64,000 nucleotides of DNA from contig NADL03000466.1 in assembly GCA_002205965.3 (NCBI GenBank), positions 682,001 to 746,000 on the forward strand, written 5' to 3'. The notes under the pieces are model-generated. The model was not told where the DNA came from and did not search any database. It saw only the letters and a list, made by a program, of their open reading frames with translations. This DNA comes from Kappaphycus alvarezii. Lineage: Eukaryota; Rhodophyta; Florideophyceae; Gigartinales; Solieriaceae. Below, one piece after another: positions 1 to 11,499 of the stretch (positions are counted from its first letter, which is position 1; every line of letters begins with the position of its first letter). Made by a program: the position numbers and the translations under genes.

Positions 1-483
1 GAAGAAAGCGAGATGTAATATCCCTATGAAGCCATCATCGAAGCAACTTGGGCGAAATCATATATTTCGAATGTACGTTTTTCTAAAACAGCTGTAGAAT
101 TTCTCGGATTCTAGTTGGCCCATATAACAGGAAAGAATTAAAGAACAGCAGAGTTAATTACAACCTACAACTCATTTCTTACCGTCTTTAGAACTAAGGC
201 TCCTATGACTATTCCTGATCTCCATTTAGACCACGGACAGTATGGTAAACCTTGTAAGCCTGGTTCGTGATCTTCTGTTCCAGCCGCATATCATACGAAC
301 CGCTATAATAAATATAAGCCTGGTAATAATGGAAACGGGCCGTTTTCGTAAGGCTCACCGTCTCAAAAAAAGTGATGACAAAAACTTTCATTCGTGACTG
401 TCCAATGCCATGTAATGTCAAAAATAAAATAGGTAAAAAATGAGAAATCATCCTGATAGTTCAAAGAAGACGCTCTTTGAACT
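1..483. other. No recognisable gene
   Basis: AT-rich sequence with stops in all frames beyond short runs. I see no motif, repeat or RNA gene here. Confidence 0.5.
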
Positions 484-678
484 ATGTTAAAAATAGAAGA
501 AGTAATGGTCAGTGATGACGAGAATTCTGAGAATCCATTCGACGACACTGAGAAGAACACCGAACTCTCCCACAAAGTAGACAAAATTTATGCCTCGAAT
601 GATCGGGAAACACCCAATACGGCGCAAAACTTCCACGATGCCATAATATACCCCACTTTCAAGGCCTTTTTGATGTAA
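484..678 (+). CDS. Short acidic ORF, possible retroelement gag relic
   Basis: A 64-codon ORF opening with MLKIEEVMVSDDENSENPF, rich in Asp, Glu and Asn. It has no recognised domain. It lies upstream of the copia relic on the same strand, so a leftover of that element's gag is possible, but only position supports this. It may equally be a chance ORF in AT-rich DNA. Confidence 0.18.
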   Translation: MLKIEEVMVSDDENSENPFDDTEKNTELSHKVDKIYASNDRETPNTAQNFHDAIIYPTFKAFLM

Positions 679-2552
679 AATTTGGCGAAAAGGGATATTC
701 TTTCACGAATGTAAAATTTCCCTCCCGCATGGAACATTCTTCACGTGGTACTGCTTTCCCAAGAAATAAGTCTTAAACAAAAATTTAAAGAAATTGAAAC
801 TTCAGTACGCGCATTTGATCTAATAGAAACAGGGCAGAGCCTTACGAAGTTCTCATGACTGATGTGGAGACTGTTTCCATAAACCGTAAATATAGCCGAG
901 AACAGAACTGGATGAACCCTAGCAAGGCCCATTTATAGAATCCGGTACATAGAAAAAAGGCTCATATATTCAAAAAAACTCGTGCCTATTGTCCCATTAC
1001 TGGAGCTAAATTCAAAATGAAAAGAATAAAAAATTGTAAAAGTTTGAAAACGACGTCCAAAATGCTGAAGGTTCTAATAACCATTCAAATACCTTTTAAT
1101 ACGTCGCTTATACACCTGTAACAGTACATCGTAAAGTCGAATGTACCGTTCCTCTTCGGAATTAATATTCTTGACAAGTTTAATTATATTTCATCAACGT
1201 CGAAAATACCCTATGTCACTCTGTCCTTAAATGGAAAAAACCACATTTTCGCATAAGGTACCATCTATATATAGAATAGAATCATCGTCGCAAGAAATTT
1301 AACCATATAAAACTGAGAATAGTTCACAAAAGATTTCATCACCACTCTACTGAGAAGTTATTGAATCTTCTCAAAAGAGCTCGACCAGAAGAATGTGGTG
1401 CTAATACGGAAAAAAAACTCTGAGAAAATTTCCCGGTTTGTGATACACTTCTTAGTTCTGGGCCAACTCCTTTATGATTTAAATTTCCATACAAGGTACT
1501 GTTGACCTAGTTTTTGAAGAGAAGTTTTCAATTGAATTGATGTTTTACAAAATAATTCAATTCTTCATGTCATCTACACTGCAACTCATTTCTGAAGCAC
1601 CGAATTTTAGATGTGAATTTTCGATGCAACCAGAAGTATTGAGGGCATCAGGCTTCTATTTCTCGAAGCATGGTGTTTAAAATACTGTAGATATATTAAT
1701 AGTATTCGTACAGATGCACGCTAAGTGTTTCTTTCTCTTCGATGAAAAGATATTCAAAGTATTTGAAAGTATACGTGGTATCAAATTTAGGACCTCTATT
1801 GTTGAAACCTATGACTACCTCAAAATTGTCGAAATGTTTCATGCACCATTAAGTTATAATTATCGCGAAGTTCATAGAACATTCTCTCACCTCAAAAAAG
1901 AACTTTTAGTAGAGATATAAAACAAACCAAGGAATGATAAAATTGAAGAAAACGGTCTATGTGCTTCACTTTTATTGTTCTTAATCCAGCCTTGAATAAC
2001 AATTCTCAACCATAGTCTACTTTGCACAATGAACCCATGAAAAAAATTGCTGATACAATGATTGATTTGAATACTATTTTTTGCTGAAATAAGCTTCGCC
2101 ACTGCTCTAAGTAGCAATGTTCCATCTGCTTTAGATAAAATTTATTATCCTGGAGGCGAAATTGTAGTCTTCAAGGATCGAGAGAAGTAGTGTTTATGTC
2201 ATTAAACTATTATCGATATCCGCGACAAGATTGTTTACATCAAGAAAAAAATTCGCCTATTGCAATTAACAACATCCAAAAAGCAAAACAATGCTTTCAT
2301 GAACTTTTGGAAGATTCAGTTGACCCTACGGAATTTTATTCGTCTTCTGAATTGTACCAAATGATGCTGAATTCATTCTGTTATACAGCTGAACCCTCTA
2401 AACAATTATTTTCTACTTATCCCACCGAAAGCATACATGTAAAGGGTCATTGTATAGCTGAATTTAGAACATAAAACGAAAAGCAATTATTGCACTTATT
2501 GGACATTGCAGATGAAAAATCGTCTTTCAAAATGAAAACTCATACAAAAATA

Positions 2553-2650
2553 GAGTTATTGGCGGACGATTAATACCTGCTTTCAAAACCTCTGGGACTA
2601 TTCGCGAAGTATGGAAGCATACATTTGTCGTTAAAGGCCATCATTGAGAA
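2553..2650 (+). pseudogene. Copia reverse transcriptase fragment (N-terminal part)
   Basis: Translation reads as the lysine-rich first block of copia-type RT: a V-I-G-G-R start, then K-T-S-G-T-I-R-E, then T-F-V-V-K-G-H. This matches the family pattern of a K-x-D-x-x-G-x-I-x-R-x-K-A-R-L-V-A-K-G block. A stop follows immediately, and the catalytic YVDD region is not recognisable downstream. Its order relative to the RNase H fragment is as expected. Confidence 0.45.
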
Positions 2651-3299
2651 AATAATACATTTTCTTGTTCACGAAACTACTAATGCACGTCAACACCTAA
2701 ATTGCATTTTGGGTGGGTTTGACTATATTATTTGGTCTCAAAATTTTCTTGACTGACGTTACCCAGGATTGCCTTTAAAGTTCTGAAAAATTGCATAAAG
2801 ATACTTACCTTAAACTAACAAAAGAGTTTGAGCTTGCTCCGAACACAATGATAAAGCTTCTTGAGTAATTCTACGGATTCCTAGATAGCACAGAGTACTG
2901 GGAAAGATCTATTAACGACCATAGTTGGTCTTATCTTGGAATAGAATCGATGTAATAACACATCATCTTTTTTCAAGATGTTTGATAAGAAGTTTTATGC
3001 AATTTGCGTAATTTGTGTCGATCGTATTCCTCAATCTGGCGGCGATAGTTTTGAAAATTATTAAAGGAGAATAGGTAAACAATTTAGTTACAAACGTAGA
3101 GAATACGAAAAGCAAACACTGAAAAAAATTCCTTTGGGTTCGAAGTACACAATCAAACTGTACTACAAAACTCGAGCTACTCCCTTCTGATTCGCTCAAT
3201 AGTTCTTACAAATATCTGAAGGCAGAAATTGCCTGATTATTGTACACTAGACTTTAAATTTCATTTTGATTCGGTCAATCTGCTCAGTTTACAAACGAT

Positions 3300-3840
3300 G
3301 TGTTCAGAAAGGATCCCCAGATGCATGTCAAGAGAATTAATCTCTCATTAAATGTCGTCAAGAATGAAAACTCCATGCAACATAATAACCTAAAACTTGA
3401 TGCTAATTCAATTCAGCTATGAGTTTATTCGGACGCATTGTTTGCAAAATATTTATGGATTCTCACAGCTTGGTTACGTTACATTATTATTTTATGACAC
3501 TGGAAAATTTCAACCTCTCTATTGGTCGTCGTTTTGATCTAGAATTGTAATAATACATGTCCTTGGCAGTGTAGGTATGGAATTAGGTGGCCCTTTTGAT
3601 ATGGATTAAGCCTTGAAGCATGGCTTCCAAAAATGCTATCACGACCTGTACCGATTGTCATGTTTACCGATGACTTGTCTCTTTTAGAAGAAATTAAATT
3701 AGCTACTAACACAACTGAGAAACATCTTATGATAGATATTTACGCTGTAAAGAATTGCTACAAATAGAAAGAACTTCAGGACATTAGACTTATTCGTTGC
3801 GAACAAAATTCCACCGATGCATTGACTAAGTTCAAAAATG
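3300..3840 (+). pseudogene. Copia RNase H relic
   Basis: Several copia RNase H blocks are legible in order: VYSDALFA (about 3420), then after a one-base shift NIYGFSQLGYVTLLFYDTGK and an LYWSS block, then a continuous stretch from about 3656 to 3838 with a single stop. That last stretch carries MFTDDLSLLEEIKLATNTTE, IDIYAVKNCY and the terminal RCEQNSTDALTK, equivalent to the family N-P-A-D-x-L-T-K motif. This is the best-preserved part of the relic. The stops and shifts show it is non-functional. Confidence 0.8.
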
Positions 3841-4060
3841 ACTCTATCGTATGTTTCAATAGTAGAGAACATCACACTAGGCATTGAATTGACCAGTGGA
3901 TTAATGTAGCAATCTGAATTTTTCTGAGTCAAACTAGCAGAAAAGGTGAGAATGCTAGAACTAGGAGTATGTTTCATCAACAGATAATGTGAACCTATAG
4001 AAGTTCCAATTTGCTACATACGCATTGTGCTGGAAAAGAACTCTGTGGTAAAGGTATTCA

Positions 4061-4158
4061 GTGAACTTTCTGAACCCAATAGTCTTTTGCCCTGAATGTT
4101 TGAAGAGTACTCGGCGGTTTTGGAGCAAATGAAGCAAGCCAGAGGTATCAGAAAAAAA
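4061..4158 (+). repeat. Terminal repeat A1
   Basis: Matches 9310-9406 with substitutions and small gaps: the blocks GTGAACTT-TGAAC, AATAGTCTTT, GGAGCA-ATGAAGCAAGC and AGAGGTATCAG occur in the same order in both. It marks the likely left end of the element. Confidence 0.65.
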
Positions 4159-5459
4159 TTTGTGGGAATTATTTCGGCTTGAGACCTAGCAGCGGAAAAG
4201 CTATCTGGCTGTGGCAATGATAAATGCTCGGTGATCGTTCGATTATCTCGACTACTGTTGTAGATCGGCTATGGGTGCTGGGCGCTTCGGCCGGAGATGG
4301 ACCTCCAATGAGAGTGACTAGATATCTCCTTGTCTGCGTACCTTACTATGGAGTCAGTTGCAGGACCGAGGACTGGGAGGGCATCCTTGGAAGGACAATA
4401 GATTAAGAAGAGGATCTTGAATATGCATTAAACGAGAAATTGAAGTAAATGAAACATGACTGAAGGACGAAATTGTTGGAAAGAGATAGGCAGTGTCTTT
4501 AAAGATGAATATTTTTCCACCTTGCCTAGATTGAGAGGAGTTTTCTCGTTCACTTTTCCCGTATCTTTATGGTCTAATCCTCTCTTCAGCTTGGGACCCA
4601 AGTTTCGTGTCTCTGAAAGCAGAAGAATTGACTTATAATCCTCAATGTGGCTCAATGGTGCTTTCTGAGTTTTGTGTAAGTTGCAATCGCGTCGTACGTT
4701 CTCACCGGGCTCACTGTCATTTCATTGTGCAAACCGTGAGAAAATTGATTTTGCTAAACTATTCATCTGGGGAAACGCAAGAATTCACGTGTATGCGTAT
4801 CCTAAAGGTAGTTATGAGTCGTTGGGAGAGTTGAGCCCTCTCTGTCCAAATTTATTGCGATCATTATCCTATGAAGACTAGGCGAGTTTTGTTTACTGGT
4901 CGAGCGGCTGAGTTTTTGAACTGCATTACAGCTGGAAATAATCCATCCCATACAACGTGTTTTTTCCGTGAAGTTTGCAGAATCGGAAGGAAAGTTTAAG
5001 CTGGCCTGTCAACTCCTAAAGTATCTCCTAAAGTATCCTGCTTAATACTAAAGACAGAAGGTTGCAGGAATTTATTAAGTTATTGGATGGAATTGAGGAG
5101 AATCGAATTGCGTTTTTCTAGGCAGGGGTCTCTGGAAAGGCATAGAGCCTTACTGTAACACATTCGGAGAAGCTATGGGAGTATCTTGTTCCCATAATCA
5201 AGGACTGATGTTAATTTACTGGACATGAGAACCTCACCGCAACGGAATGTAGGGAGAGGCTGGGCACTGGTATATGGACCGCTATGCCTTTAGAGAAATT
5301 GTAACTTCCTATGTTGGGTGATATCACAACGGGGAAGGCATCCACAGAAGAAGAGGGGACCGAGGTCGTCAAATGTAGAGCACAGGATGATCCAATCGAA
5401 ACCTAAATTACCATAGTAACCAGTATGGCAGGGATGTTTAACGCCAATTCAAAGTAAAT
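4159..5459 (+). other. Internal 5' part of the relic, no clear gene
   Basis: Short overlapping ORFs only. One in the 4607-4834 frame reads FCVSCNRVVRSHRAHCHF, with a Cys/His pattern that could be a gag-type zinc finger but does not fit a standard knuckle. Nothing else is recognised. Confidence 0.35.
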
Positions 5460-6000
5460 GAAACACATGATGCAGAGAATTCACTGGTTGGAGGCCAAGA
5501 TGACCAAGGCATCTAGAACCAAGCCGGAAAGAATCCGAAGGCTCCTGGAAGCACTTACAGGGCTTAAGGATGAAGATTCGAGCTCCCTTCGCCTCAGACT
5601 ATGAGTTTAAGAACGACGATGATCTTTCTGCCATTGGTGAGATACTTCGCAGAAAGAAAAGGAAGGAAAAAAGAAGCTCCATGTCATGGAAAGGCAGAAT
5701 ATTCAGGCTGATAACGTGGATATTGCGGTGACAGTCGCAGAAGGCATACAGGATATCAATGTTGAAGAGGAAGAAAAGATCGGTGCGGCAACAAGAGACA
5801 ACAGTTTCACAAACAACTTCCGACTTTTACAGGTATTCAGCCCAAGTAGGCATGATATCAAGTGGAGTCAGATGGAGGCCCTGGAGTTGGCCCGTGCTAT
5901 GGATGTCCGCAACGCTCATCGCGGTTGGAAAAAGGTGTGCCGGGAGCTGTACTTCGAGATAGCTACCCGAAGGTTGCTTGGACTTGTAATTGATGATTAA
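5460..6000 (+). pseudogene. Gag-like coding remnant
   Basis: Translation around 5460-5600 reads HMMQRIHWLEAKMTKASR and onward as a charged, probably helical segment. After stops it continues as a 104-codon ORF (5686-6000) opening MERQNIQADNVDIAVTVAEG and ending in an Arg/Lys-rich part with RNAHRGWKKVCRELYFEIA. It sits upstream of the RT region on the same strand, where gag would be expected. No diagnostic motif is present, so the call rests on position and composition. Confidence 0.35.
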
Positions 6001-6389
6001 GCAAGGAACATGGGACTATTTTCATCATATTTTCGAGTCATCTTCTGGCCATGAACTGACGCTCCATTAGTTGATTTGTAAGATCATGTGTTCCGCCAAG
6101 ATTGTTGATAATATGGAGAAGGCCTCATAAAACTCACACGAGGATGAGCGTGGGGGCCATGGTCAGTAGAATAAAAGGTTATGCAATGGGCGAATCAGCG
6201 AATCACAGGGATCTTTTGCTTTTGCTTTGCCCAATAAACTATATTTCCTGCCAAAAGTTTTCCTTTAGCAGTAGACTCAAATAGAGAATAGCCATAAAAA
6301 AGAAAACTGTGGTAGAGACCAGAAGAGTTATTTCCAGACTGAGTTTTATATAATAGGCGCCCTTATTATTTAACGGTGATGAATGATTC

Positions 6390-6716
6390 CTTGCTTCCTA
6401 CGATTAAGCAAGGAAAACTATCTGCGGCCCAGGGAAACTTGTTGTAGTATCTAGAAAGTAGAAGTCGGGAGTTATGGCGCCGTAAAAACAATTTTCGTGC
6501 GCCGCTCTCTCTCGCGACGGAAGTTTACCGAGAAATAATTGGCGGTTCTGATGTTAACTACATTGATTTGAAGAAAATTGGCCTGCCTCTGGCAGATGTC
6601 ACGGGTTTCGTCAAACTCATTGAAGTCCTTCCTGAACCTATGATTCCTCTGTTTACCGTCCAAGACTATAAGAGTCTTATACAGACTTCTATGGAACTTG
6701 AGCTGAAAGAAACTTA
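6390..6716 (+). pseudogene. Pol region upstream of RT
   Basis: One frame is open apart from a stop near its start: KQGKLSAAQGNLL, stop, YLESRSRELWRRKNNF, then VYREIIGGSDVNYIDLKKIG, LPLADVTGFVKLIEVLPEP and a terminal SMELELKET before TAA. The balanced composition and near absence of stops mark it as former coding sequence. Its position just before the RT suggests the pol N-terminal region. No family motif is recognised. Confidence 0.45.
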
Positions 6717-6829
6717 AAAGTGTCTCATGGTTGCCTCAAAGATTTATCCGGTAAATTTTGCAGGATTAATGAAAAGAAAAATGTGGAATTGACGACTGAA
6801 AGGCCTAAGGATTTCAATGACCTCTTCGC

Positions 6830-7560
6830 GGTGCATAAATAGAAACCTCGCTGGCGTTTAGTTCTAGGCAATCATCAATGGAATTTGCGCTTTAATAACC
6901 CTGCTGGCGGTGGTCTATCCCATCTCGGACCTTTTTTCACAGTTCAAGGCTTCTCAGATAGGTGTTTTTTGCAGCGAAGCTTGATTTTGATAAATACTAC
7001 CATAAATTGTCTTTAACCAAACGTCTTCGATTCTATTTTGGGCTGCCTTCTGTAGTCATTGAAGTTCAAAAGTCTCGGCCGCGATATAGAATTTTATTTA
7101 TGGGCTGGTCCCATTCTGTGGTGGTAGGTTATTTGATCTAGGGCGATTGGCTGCTTGGAGCCGGTATAGATCCCAGCTCAAAATAATTGGACTGAATGAA
7201 AAATTTATTCGCGAAGTAGGATATGGACGGTACTTTGAAGATTTTTCCGTCCTCGGGCATGATCGCGAAAAAGTGGAATCGCTTTACCGAACGGTGTGGA
7301 AAGCCTTTTGAAACTTGAATTTGGATCCTAAGCCATCCAAAAATAACGCCCTAAACCTCTCCACAAAGTCTAGTTTGGAAATGCAGTGGTGGCGTAGTGG
7401 TCATTTCGATCCGGAGTCAGAGAAGATGTCCGTACCATAAAGCCTTGAAAAATCACAACTTTGGAGTTGGGAGGATCTAAAGAAGGTACTTGGTTCTTGG
7501 AATTGGTCCATACTGCTCAATCTGCCTGTTTTTTAGTACTACAAGATTGTTATCACGGAA
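6830..7560 (+). pseudogene. Reverse transcriptase relic
   Basis: RT blocks appear in order: PRWRLVLGNHQWNLRF (about 6848), SHLGPFFTVQGFS (about 6920), KLDFDKYYHKLSLTKRLRFY (about 6980-7040, the block that carries the first catalytic aspartate) and FMGWSHSVVVG (about 7100). A thumb/connection-like stretch with LWSWEDLKKVLGSWNWSILL follows at about 7460. Stops and frame changes interrupt it, and the Y-x-D-D block is not clear. The D-F-x-x-Y-Y and M-G-W-S-H-S-V wording differs from both copia and gypsy RT, fitting another lineage. Confidence 0.65.
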
Positions 7561-7639
7561 CTAATTCCCTCAACGAGACTTACGTCCCGACCATGATTGT
7601 CTGTATCGACCTGCGGCTTTTAGTAACGCTTTTACCGTT

Positions 7640-8160
7640 GATTCATTACGAAATAAAAGAAGACCAAGGGAGTACATTACTATCTCTCTTCATCACGACT
7701 TCAAAGATGACCAAAAGAAGTACATTATTGTCTCCAACGCTTCCTCAAAAGGGGGACTCGCTATTTACGCCCTAAATGCCTTGGATTCCGAGTCAGATAC
7801 AGCACGTCTCAAAATTCTCTAAGAATATCCTTCCAGGGTGGAAATTTTCTGAATTGCCTCGGCGATTAATTGTTGCAAAAGCTTGGGAATTTGTCGAGCG
7901 TATAATCTTGCTGGAGGGTCATACTACTTTGACAGGCTTTCTTGGCAAAATACGACTCCTTCCCGCAGAACTATGATGATTACAGATCGACAAGTTATTT
8001 ACTATTTTTACTTTTTTTTGCAAAGGGAAAGTCTAGTTTATGCGGAGTCTTGCACATACGCTTACTGTAATTTTGTTCTGCTGTGGTATCACGTTAGTCC
8101 ATATCTGGATTCATTCTGGACAAAATCCCGCTGATGGCCCCCTAGATCTATTAAACCTCT
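7640..8160 (+). pseudogene. RNase H relic
   Basis: The segment near 7710 reads KKYIIVSNASSKGGLAIYAL, the family's first-strand block with its catalytic aspartate apparently replaced. The end near 8098-8150 reads VHIWIHSGQNPADGPLDLLN, matching the common closing N-P-A-D-x-x-S-R motif. The two lie in different frames and are separated by degraded sequence. Together they place an RNase H directly after the RT. Confidence 0.6.
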
Positions 8161-8317
8161 TCGAAGCGAGTTTAAATCCGCAAAATTTAAAGGAATATCG
8201 CCCCCCCTCTCAAGATTTTCTGTGTTTTTGTGCTGAAATTAAGAATTCACTCGACGAGTTCGAATCTATTGATGCCTGTAGTGGGTTATTTTCACAAACT
8301 TTTCCATTTGGATGATT

Positions 8318-8898
8318 CACTACACCATAAAAGCGTCGCAAGGAAAATAGTTTCAGCTTTGAATTTCTTCGCCCCTGAGTTGTCAGCTAACAAGCCCATG
8401 TCTGCTTATGCACTTTGCGGCTTAGATCGATGCGCTCCCGGCCACCAATATACACCATCTCCACAAAACTTGGTGCTTCCATTAGATTACCACCTGCTCC
8501 GCTAGGATAAATTTGCAATGACTGTCGCCGTTCTGTTCTCTAATTATTGTTATCATCGTTACGATGATTATCTTCTATCACGTGGAAACACAATCATTTT
8601 CAACCCAGTTCCAAAGTACCCCTTCTTTGCTACAGTTTTGCTAACTGTCACAAAGTCCTTAAAATCACAGTTTATTACCATGAGATCCTTTTTTGTCTGC
8701 TCTCAACTGAAACGCCTCATCGCTTTCCTGGAACCAACTGCAACCGACCGAGTCTTTTACTCCATCCAAAACCGGTTCCTTCGGGCTATTCACAACCTGG
8801 TTCGGAAACCATCTTGTTTTCATTGTCTCGTTTGCTCATTACGCCACATTCATTGCGGTACGGAGAAGCCACGCGCAATTTTCAATTTAGAAATTTAA
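8318..8898 (+). pseudogene. Possible tyrosine recombinase remnant
   Basis: A readable stretch, KSVARKIVSALNFFAPEL, is followed by YALCGLDRCAPGHQY and then, across one stop at 8503, a 126-codon ORF (8518-8898) with YCYHRYDDYLLSRG. The pattern of a core helix region, a G-L-x-R-x-x-P-G segment and an Arg-containing later helix is compatible with the recombinase that follows RNase H in DIRS-order elements. I cannot place the catalytic R-H-x-x-R-Y set with certainty. The alternative is an unrelated pol extension. Confidence 0.3.
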
Positions 8899-9083
8899 CT
8901 ATGTTCGATTTCCACCTTCGTTTCCGTTAGGCTGGCTCTAAAAACCGATCACTTCGTTCGGGGAGGAGCAATGGAGCTCTTCAAACTCAAATTTCCCGAA
9001 GAAGTTTGAAAGATTCTCTCACGGTTTCATGCTGTCCTGGGACGCTTCTTTAATGTCCCTGGTATAAGTGAGACATGGGGGTC

Positions 9084-9308
9084 AAGGTTGACTGGGAAAC
9101 TCCGGGTTTACGCCCAGACTTGGAGCTATGGGCCCTTTGAAGTCCTCACCGCCTCAAGGAGAAGCCAAGTTGATTAAAAATTGTTCTTTCAAAAATCAGT
9201 GTTTCTTCAAGTATTCAACCTTAGAGTGTTGTTAGGAAAGAAGGATTTTATTGCAAGAAACCTGTCCAATGGAGACATTGAATAATGATTTTGGTGAAAA
9301 CAATATTC
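9084..9308 (+). repeat. Terminal repeat B1
   Basis: Diverged direct copy of 9451-9679, about 367 bp apart. Shared blocks in order include AAGGTTGA, GGGCCCTTTGAA versus GGGTCCTTTGAA, AAGTATTCA, TTAGAG and AAGAAACCTG(T/C)CCAA, then GAATAAT. Confidence 0.75.
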
Positions 9309-9309
9309 T

Positions 9310-9406
9310 GTGAACTTGTTGAACTTAATAGTCTTTCGAACTGAATTTTTAAAAGGATTCGGCCGCATAGGAGCAGATGAAGCAAGCGAGAGGTATCAGG
9401 AAAAAT
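9310..9406 (+). repeat. Terminal repeat A2
   Basis: Copy of A1 (4061-4158) lying between B1 and B2, as expected for a split direct repeat structure. Confidence 0.65.
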
Positions 9407-9450
9407 ATGCGTCCCAAACTACAAAACTTATTCTTTACTGAAGAATAGGC

Positions 9451-9679
9451 AAGGTTGAACTGGATCTTCCGGGTCCAAGCTCAGAGCTGGACCTTTGGGT
9501 CCTTTGAACGCCTCGCCGCTTCGAAGAGAAAACAAGTTGGTTAAACCATTTTTCTTTTAAAAAAGATTGTTTTCTTTAAGTATTCACTCTTAGAGCAGTG
9601 TCAGGGGAGAAGGTTATAATCGTAAGAAACCTGCCCAAAGAAGACTATGAATAATTTTTTTGGCCAAATATCATTTGAA
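9451..9679 (+). repeat. Terminal repeat B2, likely right end of the element
   Basis: Second copy of B1. It is the last sequence with similarity to the element, so the right end should be close to 9680. Confidence 0.7.
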
Positions 9680-9701
9680 TTGACATATTTAGACTACTTT
9701 A

Positions 9702-10022
9702 TTGTGCTCTACAGTGTCAGTTAGGCTACATATCAATACTGTGTTTTGTCAATTATTATACGGTTTACTCCTGGCCTTCAAACCTCTGGCACGGAAATCT
9801 GCAGTATCAAAGGAGTGTTGGTGTTGCATACCGCACGCCATCAGCCCCATCAACAAACATAGAAATGGTCATAAATACAACAACGCTTTTGCGCACCCTC
9901 GCTATATTTTTGTGCTCGGTATGGTTCAATTGAATTGGCTGAAGTCTCGCTCTTTCCTTTGCTCAAACACGGTGCGCAAAAATCAAAGTGAACCAAGGAC
10001 GAGGGAAATTATGGGAAATTAA
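9702..10022 (+). CDS. Unidentified 106-codon ORF
   Basis: Opens MCSTVSVRLHINTVFCQLLY and has a hydrophobic first third followed by a basic, His/Asn-rich remainder. No domain is recognised and no paralogue is present in the window. It begins just past the right end of the split-repeat element. It could be chance. Confidence 0.15.
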   Translation: MCSTVSVRLHINTVFCQLLYGLLLAFKPLARKSAVSKECWCCIPHAISPINKHRNGHKYNNAFAHPRYIFVLGMVQLNWLKSRSFLCSNTVRKNQSEPRTREIMGN

Positions 10023-11029
10023 TACAAAAAGTACTTAATAATTTGATTTAGAAATCATCTTTTTCTAATATATTTCTGGTATATATCCACTCTCCAATCT
10101 TAGTGAATTTATGACTCTAAATATCCCTTTTGCAGCAAATAGTGACACTTGGGAAGCGGAGCAGTTCTACTGGTTCTAATTTCCTGGAAGGACCATTTCA
10201 AGTATGCTCGAATTTTACTTACGTTTGATTTTTAGAGCTCCAAACTGGAGTCTTTCCATTCAATATCAGAAAAAAAACTTCACATATCAAATTTATTAGA
10301 ATTTTATTGAAAAGAGACTGGACGTCTTCATAATTTCAGGTACTGCGGGGTATTGTGCGCTATAGTGTCTGAAAAGGTCATATCCACATTCAGTTCTGAC
10401 CCCGGGAAATACCTTCAGCGGGTTGGATGATGTAGAGAGCTGTTACTAAAAATTGGCGACTCGGCTTAATGGGCGTTACCGGACTATGAAAGGGGAGCTA
10501 GGAAAGATTTTGTGCATTTGGAATTGAATTTTTGCCCCCTCTCTATCTGGAAGTGCCCCAATAAACCATAATCTTCAATGTCAAAGATGATCTTTTGGAT
10601 GGGTCTCAGTCCTACATGAAGATTTGAATGAGCTAAAAGCTTCTACTTGCTACTGTCATAACTAATATGATGCGTGGTACAAGTTATATGGGTTTGATGT
10701 GCTAAGCAGACAAATGTTTGCGTGCAAAAGAAGGCCAAGGTTTGAGAGCTCTAGTACCGTGACCGAGAGGAATTAGTAGAAAATATTTTCAGCTGACATA
10801 CATTGTTGTACAGAATAGTTCAGGTAGCGGTAGAAGTAGGAAATATAAATGTGATAGGGAGAGGGACATGGTTGAAAGTCGTACCTTTACAGAGGAACGC
10901 CTGAAACGTTTCGAAACCGTCGCCCTATTTAAAGTTAGATGTCAACATCGGAGAAGCGAAACCCCTGAAAATAAGCACTCCAGTGGCTTGCATCTCTTGT
11001 CGTCAACATGAACAACCCTCGCCCTTCTA
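10023..11029. other. No recognisable gene
   Basis: AT-rich intergenic sequence. Short ORFs show no domain or repeat relation. Confidence 0.5.
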
Positions 11030-11149
11030 TCATAATAGACAATGCACCCAGAGCCCGTCGTCCCCACAAATAGCTGGCCTTGACGGCCAATGGACCAACT
11101 GACTACAAAAATTGTTGTAGAAGGATGGACAGGGAAATAGTTCGGAAGT

Positions 11150-11470
11150 TGGTACTCCTTCACTGCTTCGAGAAGGTAGAGGAAGAGAAGAAATTTGGAG
11201 CAGGTGATTAGGTAGTGGAGGGGAGGCAGAGGAAAAGGACAAAGAGGACGAGGCTGACGCAGATGTGAAGGGACTGGAAGGTGTGGAAGATTGGGTAGGA
11301 CAATGGAACACTGGTGTACAACCGTGCGGGGACTGCAATGTTGGACGAAGGGGAGATTGAAGAAGTAACATTATTTTTGGACATCTCTCCTAGAAATGAG
11401 AAGGAGGTTGAAGTCATAGAGAGGAGTTGGAGGAACGTGATATGTCCAAGGAGGCCGTCAATCATTCCAG
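11150..11470 (+). pseudogene. Relic of the acidic ORF found next to gypsy-family LTRs
   Basis: The + strand reads a strongly acidic stretch (GEAEEKDKEDEADADVKGLE) and then, after a frame change, MLDEGEIEEVTLFLDISPRN and NEKEVEVIERSW. This resembles the acidic tract followed by the SSLDISQGEIES part of the type B array ORF and the SGLDISQEAMEN part of the small gypsy ORF. Similarity is limited to composition and a few residues, so the call is tentative. ORFs on the minus strand over this region look like shadows. Confidence 0.35.
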
Positions 11471-11499
11471 GCCGTTCTCTGTAATTTATGCAGACTGCA

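Larger units (their letters stand above)
1714..3850 (+). mobile_element. Degenerate Ty1/copia retrotransposon relic
   Basis: Conceptual translation across stops and frame changes gives copia-type pol segments in the expected order. An ORF at 1714-1920 ends in a possible pre-integrase-like VHRTFSHLKK. A segment at about 2553-2645 reads like the copia RT start (RLIPAFKTSGTIREVWKHT). RNase H runs from about 3300 to 3838. No LTRs were found and stops interrupt every part, so the element is dead. The RNase H evidence is strong; everything before 2550 is weak and assigned mainly by position. Confidence 0.7.
4061..9679 (+). mobile_element. Degenerate retroelement with split direct repeats (Ngaro/PAT-like)
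   Basis: A roughly 5.6 kb relic bounded by diverged repeats in the order A1 (4061-4158), internal region, B1 (9084-9308), A2 (9310-9406), B2 (9451-9679). Inside, on the + strand, are a gag-like region, reverse transcriptase, RNase H and a possible tyrosine recombinase, all broken by stops and frameshifts. The repeat layout and the RT-RH-recombinase order are those known for Ngaro/PAT-type members of the DIRS order. Class assignment is inference; the RT, the RNase H and the repeats are seen directly. Confidence 0.6.

Noticed and set aside
10942-11465. Overlapping minus-strand ORFs of 73-113 codons
   Set aside because: Ser/Pro/Leu-rich shadows opposite a purine-rich acidic reading on the + strand.
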